A stretch of 64,000 nucleotides of DNA, from positions 1 to 64,000 of the forward strand of contig CAYYZW010000300.1 of the NCBI GenBank assembly GCA_964476375.1. The letters run 5' to 3'. Below the pieces are notes generated by a model. That model did no database searches and had not been told where the DNA came from. It saw nothing but the letters and a program-made list of their open reading frames with translations. The DNA comes from SAT2750 sp964476375 (GTDB lineage: Bacteria; Planctomycetota; Planctomycetia; Pirellulales; Pirellulaceae). Position numbers and translations under genes: made by a program. Every line of letters starts with the position of its first letter. Within the stretch, counting starts at the first letter, position 1. This document shows positions 52,296 through 62,026 of the stretch, in pieces.

Positions 52296-53618
52296 ATGAC
52301 AAGGTACCAGAATTGCCAGGGAGTCTCCCGCCGTGACTGCCTGCAGCTAGGTCTTGGTGGCCTGCTCGGGGTCGGCTTTGCCGATGCCCTGCGAGCGACC
52401 GCTGCAAGCCGTGCCCTGCCGCAGCGAGAGGCTCGCGCATGCATCCTGATCTGGATGGATGGTGGACCGACACATTACGAGACCTTCGACCCCAAGCCGG
52501 ATGCACCAGAGGAAATCCGTGGACAGTACGAGACGATCCAGACCAGCCTGCCCGGGGTCTTTTTCTCCCGGCATTGCCGAGAACTGGCGGGGATGGCAGA
52601 CCAGCTGGCGATTGTCCGTTCGATCCGTCACAACCAGGGAAACCACGGTGCCGGAAATCATTACATGATGACCGGGGCTCCCCCGCGAATCCCGGTCGGC
52701 TGTGGCGCCTTTGTCAGTTTCCATCCAAGTATGGGATCGGTGACAGCCTCGGAGGTTGGCGCCCCGAACGGGTTGCCCTCCTATTTCTCGATGCCCCGCA
52801 TGTCGCGCTCGGGTGGCCCGAATTTTCTCGGGGCCCGCTATGCCCCCTTTGTCGTGGCGGACGATCCGAATAACGAGAGTTTTCGCGTGCGGGACGTGGC
52901 CCTGCCCAGTGGACTGACCGGCGAACGCTTTGGGGCCCGGCGTGACCTGCGCCAGTCGGTGGACCAGTTGCTTCGGATTGCCGACAAGAAGGCGGGAGAT
53001 CCAGTTAATTCGATTGACGAGTTCTATCAGCAGGGTTACCAGCTGGTGACCTCCCCTGCTGCCCAGCAGGCTTTTGATATTCACCAGGAACCGGACAAGA
53101 TCCGTGATCGCTACGGGCGGAATGGATTTGGTCAGAGGGCCCTGCTGGCCCGGCGGCTGGTTGAGGCAGGTGTGCCCTTTGTCACACTCTATGACGGTGG
53201 CTGGGATCATCACCGCACCATTTTCAGTGCCCTGGACGGCAAGCTGCCACCGTTTGAGTCCACGATTGCTGCCCTGATCAGGGACCTGGAGGAACGGGGG
53301 ATGCTCGAATCGACGCTGGTGGTGGCACTGGGAGAATTTGGCAGGACCCCCAAGGTCAACAGTCGCGGGGGACGGGATCACTGGTCCAATGCCATGAGCG
53401 TGATGTTCGCCGGTGGCCGGACACCGGCCGGGCAGATTATCGGTGCCACGGATCGGCAGGGCTATTCGGCACAACAGCGGGTGCTTGCGCCGGAGAACTT
53501 TGTCTCCACGGTTTACCGTAAACTTGGTATCGACCCCGGGAAAATCGTGTACACCCCCGAGGGTCGTCCTGTGCACCTGGTGAGTGACGCCAGCCCGATT
53601 GACGAACTAATGGCATGA
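52296..53618 (+). CDS. DUF1501 family protein with twin-arginine signal
   Basis: A 440-residue protein of the sulfatase-like DUF1501 family. Start at 52296 with AGGAG ten bases upstream. The N-terminus CQGVSRRDCLQLGLGGLLG is a Tat-type signal. Core features include ILIWMDGGPTHYETFDPKPD, VRSIRHNQGNHGAGNHYM and LVVALGEFGRTPKVNSRGGRDHW, which match alkaline-phosphatase-like metal sites. It always pairs with DUF1549/1553 genes in planctomycetes. The next gene overlaps its stop by four bases. Confidence 0.92.
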   Translation: MTRYQNCQGVSRRDCLQLGLGGLLGVGFADALRATAASRALPQREARACILIWMDGGPTHYETFDPKPDAPEEIRGQYETIQTSLPGVFFSRHCRELAGMADQLAIVRSIRHNQGNHGAGNHYMMTGAPPRIPVGCGAFVSFHPSMGSVTASEVGAPNGLPSYFSMPRMSRSGGPNFLGARYAPFVVADDPNNESFRVRDVALPSGLTGERFGARRDLRQSVDQLLRIADKKAGDPVNSIDEFYQQGYQLVTSPAAQQAFDIHQEPDKIRDRYGRNGFGQRALLARRLVEAGVPFVTLYDGGWDHHRTIFSALDGKLPPFESTIAALIRDLEERGMLESTLVVALGEFGRTPKVNSRGGRDHWSNAMSVMFAGGRTPAGQIIGATDRQGYSAQQRVLAPENFVSTVYRKLGIDPGKIVYTPEGRPVHLVSDASPIDELMA

Positions 53619-55249
53619 TTCTCTTCCGTGAGGCCGCTCTTCTTACCCGTACCGCCCTGCCCCTGGCGGCCCTGCTGGGGTTCGGTTGCCTGGCGACCGT
53701 GAGGGCGGATCCTCCGGCACTGGAATACCTCTACCCGGCCGGTTTTGCTCGTGGTGCGACGACGGAAAATGTCGTTGTTGGTGGTGCGGCTGACCCCTGG
53801 CCCGTTACCGCCTGGGTGGATCATGACGGTATCCAGGTGTCGGCTGAAGAAGAGAAGGGACGTTTGCGGATCGTGGTGGGTGAGGATGTCCCCCCCGGCG
53901 TCTACTTTCTCAGGATCCATAATGACCAGGGGGTCTCTCCTCCCAGGCCGTTCCTGGTGGGTGCGGGAGAGGAAATCAAGGAGACGGAACCCAATAACGG
54001 CAGCGCGGAGGCCAACGTCCTGGAGGGTCCCCAGACGGTCAACGGGAAGCTGGAATCGTCCAGTGACGTGGACCAGTACCGGGTGACGGCCGAGGAGGGC
54101 CAGGTGCTTGTTGCCTCGCTGCTGGGTAATAATGTCCTGGCATCTCCGATGGATGCGGTCCTGCAGATCTGTGACAGCAAAGGCTTTGTGCTGGCCCAGA
54201 ATGATGATGAACAGGGACTGGATCCGCAGGTCGCTTTTCCCGTGTCACGTACCGGGGAATACCTGGTCCGGCTGTTTGCCTTCCCGGAGACTCCCAACAG
54301 CACGATTGGTTTTTCCAGTGCGGCCACCTACGTTTATCGGCTGACAATTACCAGCCAGGAGTTTGTCGACCACGTGATGCCGCTGGCGGTGACCCGCAGA
54401 GCACCGACCCGCCTGGTGGCGCAGGGGTGGAACCTGCCTGCCGAGAGTAGTCTCGGTATCGACGTCCATCCCGGTGATGACCGCCCGTTGCTCCAGCCGG
54501 GTATCCTGTTTCCCGGGAACCCGGGGCTCCTGACCATTGTGGACTGCGAGAGCCTGGTCGTGGATTCGGATGAGCCCCGGCCGATCCAGGTGCCAGTTGT
54601 GATCACCGGCCGGGTGGCCCGGCCACGCTCGGCGAACACTTTTATCCTGCAGGGGAAAAAAGGAACCCCGCTTGTCGCCCGGATTGAATCCCGGGGCCTG
54701 GGTTTTCCCATGGACCCCCTGATCCAGGTGCTGGATATGGAAGGCACGCTGCTGAGCGAGGTAGATGATGTTTCCAACAACCGGGACCCGGTGATGACTT
54801 TTAGCCCTCCAGCGGACGGGCAATACCAGCTGGTCGTCCGGGACCTGCACCGAGGCGGAGGATTCCGGTTTGCCTACCGGTTATCGGTTTCCGAACCCGA
54901 GGCGGATTTTTCTCTCGGCCTGGCGACTGACAAAGTGGTGATGAAATCGGGAGAGGATCTCGAGATCGAGGTGACGATCGATCGAATCGCTGGATTCAAG
55001 GACGAGGTGGAGCTGACCGTTGAGGGCCTGCCGGACGGCATCAGCTGCCCGGCTGTTGTCTCGGCCGCCGAGGGAGACTCGGCCAAGAAGGTGAAGCTGA
55101 AATTCAGTGGCTCCTCGCCGCCCTTTTCCGGTCCGCTGAAGATCATGGGGAAGGCGGCCGAGCGGGTGCGGACGGCCAGCTACGCGATCCCAAAAATGAC
55201 GATCCGCCGGGACGACCCCTGGCTGAGCGTGGTCGAGGCGGCGAAGTAA
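53615..55249 (+). CDS. Exported PPC-domain protein
   Basis: A 544-residue protein whose ATGA overlaps the DUF1501 stop, so translation is coupled. Signal peptide 1-32. Bacterial pre-peptidase C-terminal (PPC)-like domains appear: IKETEPNNGSAEANVL (about 123) and DVDQYRVTAEEG; a second around 330-420. The C-terminal region (about 430-520) looks Ig-like. PPC domains bind carbohydrate or guide secretion. It completes the DUF1549-DUF1501-PPC operon. Confidence 0.82.
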   Translation: MILFREAALLTRTALPLAALLGFGCLATVRADPPALEYLYPAGFARGATTENVVVGGAADPWPVTAWVDHDGIQVSAEEEKGRLRIVVGEDVPPGVYFLRIHNDQGVSPPRPFLVGAGEEIKETEPNNGSAEANVLEGPQTVNGKLESSSDVDQYRVTAEEGQVLVASLLGNNVLASPMDAVLQICDSKGFVLAQNDDEQGLDPQVAFPVSRTGEYLVRLFAFPETPNSTIGFSSAATYVYRLTITSQEFVDHVMPLAVTRRAPTRLVAQGWNLPAESSLGIDVHPGDDRPLLQPGILFPGNPGLLTIVDCESLVVDSDEPRPIQVPVVITGRVARPRSANTFILQGKKGTPLVARIESRGLGFPMDPLIQVLDMEGTLLSEVDDVSNNRDPVMTFSPPADGQYQLVVRDLHRGGGFRFAYRLSVSEPEADFSLGLATDKVVMKSGEDLEIEVTIDRIAGFKDEVELTVEGLPDGISCPAVVSAAEGDSAKKVKLKFSGSSPPFSGPLKIMGKAAERVRTASYAIPKMTIRRDDPWLSVVEAAK

Positions 55250-55306
55250 TCCGCCCTGCTCTTTGCAATAATTCCATGCCACCCAAGACGAAAGGAATGC
55301 ATCCCA

Positions 55307-55513
55307 ATGAAAATGCCGCCGTGGTTTCAATGGGTCTTTGCAGCACTCTCCATTGTCATGGCGGTGGATCACATACTGGCCCGTTTTTTTGATATTGGCG
55401 AGAGCCAGGATAACCTCTTCGTCGCTTGGTGTGTCATGTTTTTTTTCTGGATGCTCAGCCTGATCCAAGCCAAAGACGCCCAACCCCCTCCATCCGATGG
55501 TGCGTCTGACTGA
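55307..55513 (+). CDS. Small two-helix membrane protein
   Basis: A 68-residue protein with two hydrophobic segments (about 6-24 and 38-54), and a soluble tail. AAAGGAA lies about ten bases before the ATG. I do not recognise the family. It follows the PPC gene by 57 bases. Confidence 0.55.
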   Translation: MKMPPWFQWVFAALSIVMAVDHILARFFDIGESQDNLFVAWCVMFFFWMLSLIQAKDAQPPPSDGASD

Positions 55514-55546
55514 CCTGATGCCGCTTCACTATCGCTGGCGACCGGA

Positions 55547-56353
55547 CTAGTGCATCACCTGGCCTCCGTCGACGTTGATCGTCTGGCCGGTAATGTTGCT
55601 GGATTGTTCCGAAGCGAGCATGACCGCCATGCGGGCCACATCCTCGGCCTCCTGCCAGCGTCCCATCGGGGCCACAAGGCGGATCTTTTCCTTGGCCCAC
55701 TCCTCGTAGCCAAGTTGCCCGGACGGTTCCTGGCGGGCATGCCAGGCCTCCCAGACCGATTTATTCAGGGCGGTTTTGACCATCCCCGGGGCAATCGAGT
55801 TAACCCGGATGCCGTGCCCGGCGAGATCCCGGGCGGCACACTGTGTGAAGTTGATCAGGCCGGCCTTGGCGGCACTGTAGGGGGGATCCGTTTGGGAACC
55901 GACCTGGCCGGCCACCGAACTGATCAGCAGCACCGAACCGCGGCCGGCATCGATCAGCGGCTGGACGAAGGCATGTACCACCCGGACAGCTCCAACCAGG
56001 TTCACGTCCAGGACCCTGGGCCAGTCGTCCGGGTCCAGGTTCCAGAAAGGGAAACCGTGTTTTCCGGACCCGGCGCCGGCGGCATAGACCAGGTGCTGAA
56101 CCTGGCCGAGCTGTCCGGAGGTCTCGGTCGCCGCGCGCTCCACGGCAGCCGCGTCTGTCACATCCACCTGTTGTCCGCTCACCGATCCAGCGGAATTACC
56201 ATCAAGTTCTGCCGCGACGTCACCAATCGAGGGATCCAGGTCCCAGATGGCTACGCTGGCCCCTTCTGCGGCAAAGGCAGTTGCGATGGCATGCCCGATC
56301 CCCTGGGCGGCACCGACAATGACGGCGTTGTCACCCGCGAGTTGAAGATCCAC
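55547..56353 (-). CDS. Short-chain dehydrogenase/reductase
   Basis: A 268-residue SDR. The cofactor motif is GAAQGIGHAIA (14-24), with WDLD after strand 2 favouring NAD. The catalytic serine is in LLISSVAGQ, and the YSAAK motif supplies Tyr and Lys. It ends in NITGQTINVDGGQVMH, normal for the family. The substrate is unknown. It follows the cupin gene by 55 bases on the same strand. Confidence 0.85.
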   Translation of the reverse strand: MDLQLAGDNAVIVGAAQGIGHAIATAFAAEGASVAIWDLDPSIGDVAAELDGNSAGSVSGQQVDVTDAAAVERAATETSGQLGQVQHLVYAAGAGSGKHGFPFWNLDPDDWPRVLDVNLVGAVRVVHAFVQPLIDAGRGSVLLISSVAGQVGSQTDPPYSAAKAGLINFTQCAARDLAGHGIRVNSIAPGMVKTALNKSVWEAWHARQEPSGQLGYEEWAKEKIRLVAPMGRWQEAEDVARMAVMLASEQSSNITGQTINVDGGQVMH

Positions 56354-56408
56354 GCACCTGCTCCGTCCGGTTGCCAGGATTGAAAGTATTCTTCATGGTC
56401 CTGCCGGA

Positions 56409-57152
56409 TCAACCGTAGAGCTTGATTGCCTCGCCGGCACCAATACGACGGGCCTTGATCCGGCCCCCGTCAAGTTTCTCACCCTTGGGGTCAATGTAGA
56501 CCCGTCCGCTGGTTTTCTCATTCAGGTTGAGTACATGGATATTGAAGATGTACCCTTCCTTGCCGGTTGCCTCGAACCAGTGGACATTGTCCTTCATGTC
56601 CGAGATCGAGGAGGCCTCCCCTGCCTTGAATTTCTGGTCAATGGTGGGCCGGATGATCATGAAATCATCTCCATCCTCCAGGCGATCATAGAGGCGCCCG
56701 TGAAAGTCACCCTTGAGAATCAGGAATGCAGTCGCCATGTTGTTGTGGCCATGGGGTACTACCGACTGCCCTTTCTTGAGCTTGAAAACCTGGTGTCCAA
56801 ATACCAGGTTGGTGGGCAGACCCTCGACCTCGGGGAACTTGAAGTGGATCGCCCTTTCCCCCCTGTCCCGGAAAGGAACTTGCTCACGTTTCTCGAAGTC
56901 GATGAACTTCAAGAGGTCCGGCATGTTGACCTTGGCCATCAGGGCCTCCACCTTCTGCTGCCATTGAACCGGGGTCAGTTTCTTTCCCTTCAGGTCCAAC
57001 CCCATTTCATGAAGATCCTTGATCCACTGCGCTGCCAGCGGCTTGATCTCCGCTCCCAGCATGTCCCGGCCCACGAGGGTCTCCAGCAGGGAGTAGGTGA
57101 GTAAGGCGGAAACCGTCTGCGTGCTGAATTGTCGCCTGGAAAGATCTGCCAT
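56409..57152 (-). CDS. Tat-exported cupin protein
   Basis: A 247-residue protein starting at the ATG 57152 with AAGGA nine bases upstream. ADLSRRQFSTQTVSALLT is a twin-arginine-type signal. The cupin motif HGHNNMATAFLILKGDFHGR (about 137-156) offers His ligands. A C-terminal HWFEATGKEGYIFNIHVL would be the second motif. Metal binding and the enzyme activity are inferred. Confidence 0.75.
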   Translation of the reverse strand: MADLSRRQFSTQTVSALLTYSLLETLVGRDMLGAEIKPLAAQWIKDLHEMGLDLKGKKLTPVQWQQKVEALMAKVNMPDLLKFIDFEKREQVPFRDRGERAIHFKFPEVEGLPTNLVFGHQVFKLKKGQSVVPHGHNNMATAFLILKGDFHGRLYDRLEDGDDFMIIRPTIDQKFKAGEASSISDMKDNVHWFEATGKEGYIFNIHVLNLNEKTSGRVYIDPKGEKLDGGRIKARRIGAGEAIKLYG

Positions 57153-57279
57153 GGTCAAGGTCCTTCACGTAAAACGGGATTCGTATATCAGGATCCACGA
57201 TCCTGTCTGCAGGCAGGACTCGCCGTCTGTCTGGATTGTACAACGAATAGAGCCATCCTGCTCTTCATTTTCCAGCGAG

Positions 57280-58671
57280 CTATTTCCATTCTCCAAAGAG
57301 AACAGTGGCTTTTTTCTTGTCCGGTTTGCGATAGAGGGTGAGGGTCAGCAGTTCATTCTCTTCCGCCATCTTGAACTCATCTTCCATCGTTTTTATTTCC
57401 ATCACGAACTGGTTGCGGAAGAGATTGATCACGTCCCCCTGGCGCAGTCCTGCCTGGTACCAGGGAGATTTCATATCCAGCCCGGTCACCTCCAGCCCCA
57501 GGGCATGTTTCTTGAGCTCGGGGTCAAGCTTGAGCTGGTCCGTCTTCTTGATCGTTAACGGTTGGCGAAGGCCTGGCCGAATCATGACCACGGTTGTCTT
57601 GTCCCCGGACTTGTGCCTGCTGATCAATCGCTTGAGGTCGTCAAAGCTGCGGACGATTTCGTCATCAAATTCGATAATCAGGTCTCCTGCCTGGATTCCC
57701 GCCCTGGAGGCTGCCGTGTCACTCTGCACGCTGCGAACAAAGCAGGGTTCCGGTGCCCGAGGGCAGGCGACGCCAAGAAAAGCACCAAGCCGGTGGTCCA
57801 CTTCCACGTTCATGTGCTGCTGCTGGAATTCCATTGCTGATTTGACCGTGACCTGTGTCCCGTAGAGCTTGAGGAATTGAAGGGAACCGATACCTGCCAG
57901 TTGCGGCATGAGCCGGTCATCCAGGGGAGAGTACTTGATATCCAGGTTCTTCAGGCTGGCGTGGCCTTCTAGTTGCGAGGTCCCCAGGGAGGTGACCGCT
58001 GTCCTTTTCAGTTCCAGGCTCTTCAGTCCCACAATTGGTTTGACATGAGGCATCCACTCATCGGTGACCTTGGCTCCCTCCAGGGCAAGGTGTTCCATCC
58101 CCCGGATCCACTTCAGCCTCTGGAGATCCTCGAGCGTCCCCTGCCACTGGGTATCAATACGCACCGTCATCATCTGTGCCGATTCCGTACCGATGACGAT
58201 GTAGTCCGGACCGATCGTGGCCCCCAGGGCCCGCAGGGCAAGGATCGATTTCTCTTCCCGCCGTTCATCCAGGACTGCCAGTGCCCGGGCAGCCTTACGG
58301 CTGAGCGAGCTCTCGTCTTTCGTGCGGAGCTGTTCCAACGCAGCCCGCGATTGTGCCTCGACGGCAAGGTCATTTGTGGACGCCAGTCGTTGCAGGATGA
58401 AGATCGAGCGGGCAGTGCCTTCCACGTTCTGGTTGCCGATCGCATTGAGCAGTTGTGGGATCATGTCGGGGCCGGTTTCCACCAGTTGCAGGGTGGCTTC
58501 CTCACGGACGATAAATCGCCGTGCGCCCAGATCGGAAATCCAGTTCTCGATCTGCTCTGGACTGGCGGGATCCTCTCCCTGGGACAGGAGCAGCGGAGAG
58601 TCGAGGCAGAACAGCGCAGATGCCATCAGGGATATCGTGGAAACGAACCGATAAGGCCGCATCATCATCAT
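57280..58671 (-). CDS. Exported protein with HEAT-like, leucine-rich and two PDZ domains
   Basis: A 463-residue protein with a signal peptide (about 1-31, four successive ATG starts). Residues about 35-150 are helical with HEAT-like spacing. Residues about 180-290 hold leucine-rich repeats (LKSLELKRTAVTSLG, LKNLDIKYSPLDDRLM). Two PDZ domains follow (about 298-370 with AGIQAGDLIIEFDDEIV, and about 390-455 with YQAGLRQGDVINLFRNQ). It may be a periplasmic scaffold. No protease domain is present. Confidence 0.75.
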   Translation of the reverse strand: MMMMRPYRFVSTISLMASALFCLDSPLLLSQGEDPASPEQIENWISDLGARRFIVREEATLQLVETGPDMIPQLLNAIGNQNVEGTARSIFILQRLASTNDLAVEAQSRAALEQLRTKDESSLSRKAARALAVLDERREEKSILALRALGATIGPDYIVIGTESAQMMTVRIDTQWQGTLEDLQRLKWIRGMEHLALEGAKVTDEWMPHVKPIVGLKSLELKRTAVTSLGTSQLEGHASLKNLDIKYSPLDDRLMPQLAGIGSLQFLKLYGTQVTVKSAMEFQQQHMNVEVDHRLGAFLGVACPRAPEPCFVRSVQSDTAASRAGIQAGDLIIEFDDEIVRSFDDLKRLISRHKSGDKTTVVMIRPGLRQPLTIKKTDQLKLDPELKKHALGLEVTGLDMKSPWYQAGLRQGDVINLFRNQFVMEIKTMEDEFKMAEENELLTLTLYRKPDKKKATVLFGEWK

Positions 58672-58771
58672 CCAGCCCGTGTGGGGAAAAGACAGGTTGC
58701 TGCTGTCACTGTTCCCAGTTTACCAGATTGCCGGTGGCCGGACATGCAGAATCAAAGGTGGCTGCGGCCTC

Positions 58772-59377
58772 CTAGCCTGCCTGCCGCTTTTGGGCCTTGT
58801 AGAGGTAGGGATTCATCGTGGGGTCGTTGTACATTTTGAACTGGCGATAGGTCCGGTGGCGAACCTTTCCGTCCTGGATGTTGGCAAGCAGGTGTTCCAG
58901 GGCGGCAGCGAGTTCGTCCAGTTGCATCATGCAGACCGCCAGCTTCTGCTCGACTTTGTCCCGATGTTCTCCGGACGCGTCGTCGCGGTCTCTCTGTTCT
59001 TCCATATGGTAAATTCGAAGTGCCATGATGCTGAGCCGGTCAATCACGCTTCCCGGTGTCTCGGTGTTCATGGGGGCGTTCTCTTCGGGAACCAGCCCAT
59101 GCATGTCGAGTTGCTCGGTGAGCCAGTCATCGATCTTCTCGATCCAGTCATTCCGGTTCTGGTTGTGGGAATCGATATTCCTCTTCACCTCAGCAATCTT
59201 GGCATCGCCCACATCCGGGCTGCGAGCAATGTCTTCTTCGTGCCAGAGCAGAAAATTGAAACTGAATTGTTCACACGCAAGGGCCATGAAGCCCTCGTAG
59301 GGATTATCCACATCCTGTGCATGCCAGCGGATCACCATCGCCCTGTGTAAGTCCGTCACTTCTGGAATGTTGATCAT
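58772..59377 (-). CDS. DUF4254 family protein
   Basis: A 201-residue helical protein. Start MINIPEVTDLHRAMVIRWH at 59377 fits the family better than the TTG 21 codons upstream. ACEQFSFNFLLWHEEDIAR and PGSVIDRLSIMALRIYHM are typical of DUF4254, found in planctomycetes and Bacteroidetes, often near glycosyltransferases. None lies beside it here. Function unknown. Confidence 0.8.
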   Translation of the reverse strand: MINIPEVTDLHRAMVIRWHAQDVDNPYEGFMALACEQFSFNFLLWHEEDIARSPDVGDAKIAEVKRNIDSHNQNRNDWIEKIDDWLTEQLDMHGLVPEENAPMNTETPGSVIDRLSIMALRIYHMEEQRDRDDASGEHRDKVEQKLAVCMMQLDELAAALEHLLANIQDGKVRHRTYRQFKMYNDPTMNPYLYKAQKRQAG

Positions 59378-59565
59378 CAAATACTCGTTTCCGTCAGGAG
59401 AAAATTGTGAAGAAACCCGGGACTGAGGATTGTAGGACAATCATTTGTTTTGACTCAAGCCGAGATTCTTCACAGGCATACGGGGAGCACCTTGGACCCT
59501 GGCCGGCGTTTGCCTAGAATGCACCGGAACCGTTGCCTTTCACCGTTCCTGCGGGGATCTTCTTG

Positions 59566-60681
59566 ATGTTTGCCAGCAAGAGATCGATAACCACCCTGGT
59601 GCTTGCCTTCGTCGGTATCCTTGGCGGGATTTACCTGCTGACTTTCCATTCCAATGGCCAGTCGCCCGGACAGGGCGTGTCGGCACGCCGCGGCGAGGTG
59701 ATGCGCCTGCTTCATGAGCGTGGGCTGTTAACGACCGAAATTCGACAAAAGCTGGAAAAGGCAGGTACCACAACACAGATCGATGCGATTCTTGCCGCCG
59801 GTCAGCAGGCGGGCCTGAAGGACGTTCCCCTGGATGCCGACCGGTGCTTTTCCTGGCTGAAGAAGATCTGTGAGATCGGTTCACGTGCGAGTGGTTCCGA
59901 GGGGATGAAGCGTCAGCAGGTGATGCTGCGGGACCATTTCACCAAGCTCGGTGCGATGGTCCAGATGCAGGGATTTGATGCTCGCCATCCGCTGGATGGG
60001 TCGCGAGTCCGAATGGAAAACATGCTTGTCCAATGGCACCCGGAAAGGAAGCAGCGGATCCTGCTTTCGGCTCACTACGACACGCGTCCCTTTCCGGATG
60101 AGGATTCACGCAACCCGCGAGGTACATTTGTGGGAGCCAATGACGGGGCGAGTGGGACGGCCCTGCTGGCAGAACTTGCCTATCTCGTTCGGGGTTACAA
60201 GGGGCCCTTTGGAATTGATTTTGTCCTGTTTGATGGCGAGGAGTTTGTTTTCCAGCAAAGGGGAGAGTATTTTCTCGGTTCCAGGTACTTCGCCATGGCC
60301 TACCGGAATGAGCCACCGGTATACCGTTATAAATGGGGGGTGCTGCTCGACATGGTGGCGGACAAGGAACTGCAGATCTACTACGAGTTAAACAGTTTGC
60401 GATTCGCACGGCCGCTGGTGATGGACATCTGGAAGACCGCGGCCCGCCTGGGAGTCAAGGAATTCCGTGCCAGGTCCCGGCACGAGATTCGTGATGACCA
60501 CCTGCCACTAAACCAGATAGCGGGTATTCCGACGTGCGATCTGATTGATTTTGATTACCCCCGCCCGGGACTGAATACCTCCTACTGGCATACCGAGAAG
60601 GATCGTCCGGAGAACTGCTCCGGCGTCTCCATGGCGCGGGTTGGCTGGGTTGTGTGGGAATGGCTCAAGCAGGCCAAGTAG
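59566..60681 (+). CDS. M28-family metallopeptidase / glutaminyl-peptide cyclotransferase-like
   Basis: A 371-residue protein anchored by an N-terminal membrane segment (about 7-28). ATG 59566 has GGGGA upstream; a TTG 11 codons earlier is unlikely. Zinc ligands appear as SAHYDTRP, GANDGASGTALLAELA, FDGEEFV and YWHTEKD. The DDHLPLNQIAGIPTCDLIDF segment matches glutaminyl cyclases better than aminopeptidases. It would act outside the cytoplasm on N-terminal Gln or as a peptidase. Confidence 0.8.
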   Translation: MFASKRSITTLVLAFVGILGGIYLLTFHSNGQSPGQGVSARRGEVMRLLHERGLLTTEIRQKLEKAGTTTQIDAILAAGQQAGLKDVPLDADRCFSWLKKICEIGSRASGSEGMKRQQVMLRDHFTKLGAMVQMQGFDARHPLDGSRVRMENMLVQWHPERKQRILLSAHYDTRPFPDEDSRNPRGTFVGANDGASGTALLAELAYLVRGYKGPFGIDFVLFDGEEFVFQQRGEYFLGSRYFAMAYRNEPPVYRYKWGVLLDMVADKELQIYYELNSLRFARPLVMDIWKTAARLGVKEFRARSRHEIRDDHLPLNQIAGIPTCDLIDFDYPRPGLNTSYWHTEKDRPENCSGVSMARVGWVVWEWLKQAK

Positions 60682-60738
60682 GCTGGCGCTGGCAGCCGGA
60701 AGTTTATGAACCGCAATCCGAGGAGTTGATTTGGAACC

Positions 60739-61791
60739 ATGACAGAAAACGCCTATCGCATTGCCCTTTATCCAGGGGACGGGATTGGTCCGGACGTGAC
60801 TCGTGAAGCCGTCCGTCTCCTGGAAGAGCTCCCGGGAGTGAATTTCCACTTTGAAGAGTTCCCCTGGGGACTGGAGTACTGGAAGCAGCATGCCCAGGTC
60901 GTTCCCGATGATTACCTCGACCTGCTGGTCGGTTTTGACGCGATCTTCCTGGGAGCGGTTGGCTGGCCACAGGAGCTTCCTGACCATGTCACCCTGGCGC
61001 CGCTGGTGCGGATTCGCCAGGCTTTTGACCAGTATGCCTGCGTCCGTCCGGCCCGGCTCTACCCCGGTCTCAAGAGCGTACTGGCAGAGAAAGGGGCGGA
61101 CGACATCGACCTGGTGGTTATTCGGGAGAATTCCGAAGGGGAGTACATTGACAATGGTGGGCGTTTCAAACAGGGGGAGATGGAAGAAGTCGCCGTGCAG
61201 ACGGCACTCCACACGCGAAAGGGGGTGGAACGGATCCTGAGATATTCCTTTGAGATGGCTCGTACCCGTCGTGGCAAGATGACCATGATCACCAAGTCCA
61301 ATGCCCAGCGTTATTCCTATGTCATGTGGGATGACATCTGGGAGGAGATCCGTGGTGAATACCAGGACGTGGAATCCAGCAAGCAGCATTGTGATGCGGC
61401 GGTGATGAACTTTGTTCGCCAGCCGGAGTCTTTTGATGTGGTTGTCGCCTCCAACCTGTTTGGCGACCTGCTGACGGACCTGGGAGGTATTCTCAGTGGG
61501 GGACTCGGGCTGGCTCCCAGCTGCAATATCAACCCCGAGCGAGACTTTCCGTCCATGTTCGAACCGGTGCATGGATCCGCACCGGATATTGCCGGGAAGG
61601 GGATCGCCAATCCCGTGGCCGCCGTGCTCAGTGCTGCCATGATGCTCGATCACCTGCACGAGTCCGGGTTGGCCGGCCAGGTACGGCAGGCTGTTGAAAA
61701 GACGCTGCGTGGTGGGCAGGGGACGCCGGATCTGGGAGGCGACCTGTCGACCAGCCAGATGGGAGATTTGCTGATCTCCCATCTGGAGTAA
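60739..61791 (+). CDS. Isocitrate/isopropylmalate dehydrogenase family, tartrate or D-malate dehydrogenase-like
   Basis: A 350-residue NAD-dependent decarboxylating dehydrogenase. The start RIALYPGDGIGPDV, substrate site LGAVGWPQELPDHVTL, FDQYACVRPARLYPG and VRENSEGEYIDNG place it in the tartrate dehydrogenase/D-malate (TtuC/DmlA) subgroup rather than LeuB. Metal ligands Asp lie in ASNLFGDLLTDLGG. HGSAPDIAGKGIANP is the NAD-binding loop. The physiological substrate is uncertain. It follows the metallopeptidase by 57 bases. Confidence 0.85.
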   Translation: MTENAYRIALYPGDGIGPDVTREAVRLLEELPGVNFHFEEFPWGLEYWKQHAQVVPDDYLDLLVGFDAIFLGAVGWPQELPDHVTLAPLVRIRQAFDQYACVRPARLYPGLKSVLAEKGADDIDLVVIRENSEGEYIDNGGRFKQGEMEEVAVQTALHTRKGVERILRYSFEMARTRRGKMTMITKSNAQRYSYVMWDDIWEEIRGEYQDVESSKQHCDAAVMNFVRQPESFDVVVASNLFGDLLTDLGGILSGGLGLAPSCNINPERDFPSMFEPVHGSAPDIAGKGIANPVAAVLSAAMMLDHLHESGLAGQVRQAVEKTLRGGQGTPDLGGDLSTSQMGDLLISHLE

Positions 61792-62026
61792 TACGGCTCA
61801 TTCGCACGAGCTTTTTCTTCATGGTGGGGATGCTCCCCATCCGCAGGACGGGCGGATGAAAAGGTGGCCGTAAAGTTGCCCCTGTTTTCCTATTGTGACA
61901 GCTCTTTTTCCACGCGAGTCACCCTGGCCGCGAAGCTGTACGGATTATGCCGATTTTATCGAGCTCTTCCTGCCCAGCTGCCGATATCAAAAGACGAAAC
62001 AGATTCGTTTCTGGGGGGGATAATCC
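61792..62026. other. Intergenic region, 235 bp
   Basis: It holds a perfect 6-bp hairpin (TGGGGA-TGC-TCCCCA, in 61824-61840) without a T-run after the dehydrogenase stop. A plus-strand frame from 61864 has no features. No promoter can be defended. Confidence 0.4.

Noticed and set aside
55550..56383. 277-codon plus-strand frame antisense to the SDR gene
   Set aside because: The SDR has all catalytic motifs; the antisense frame shows none.
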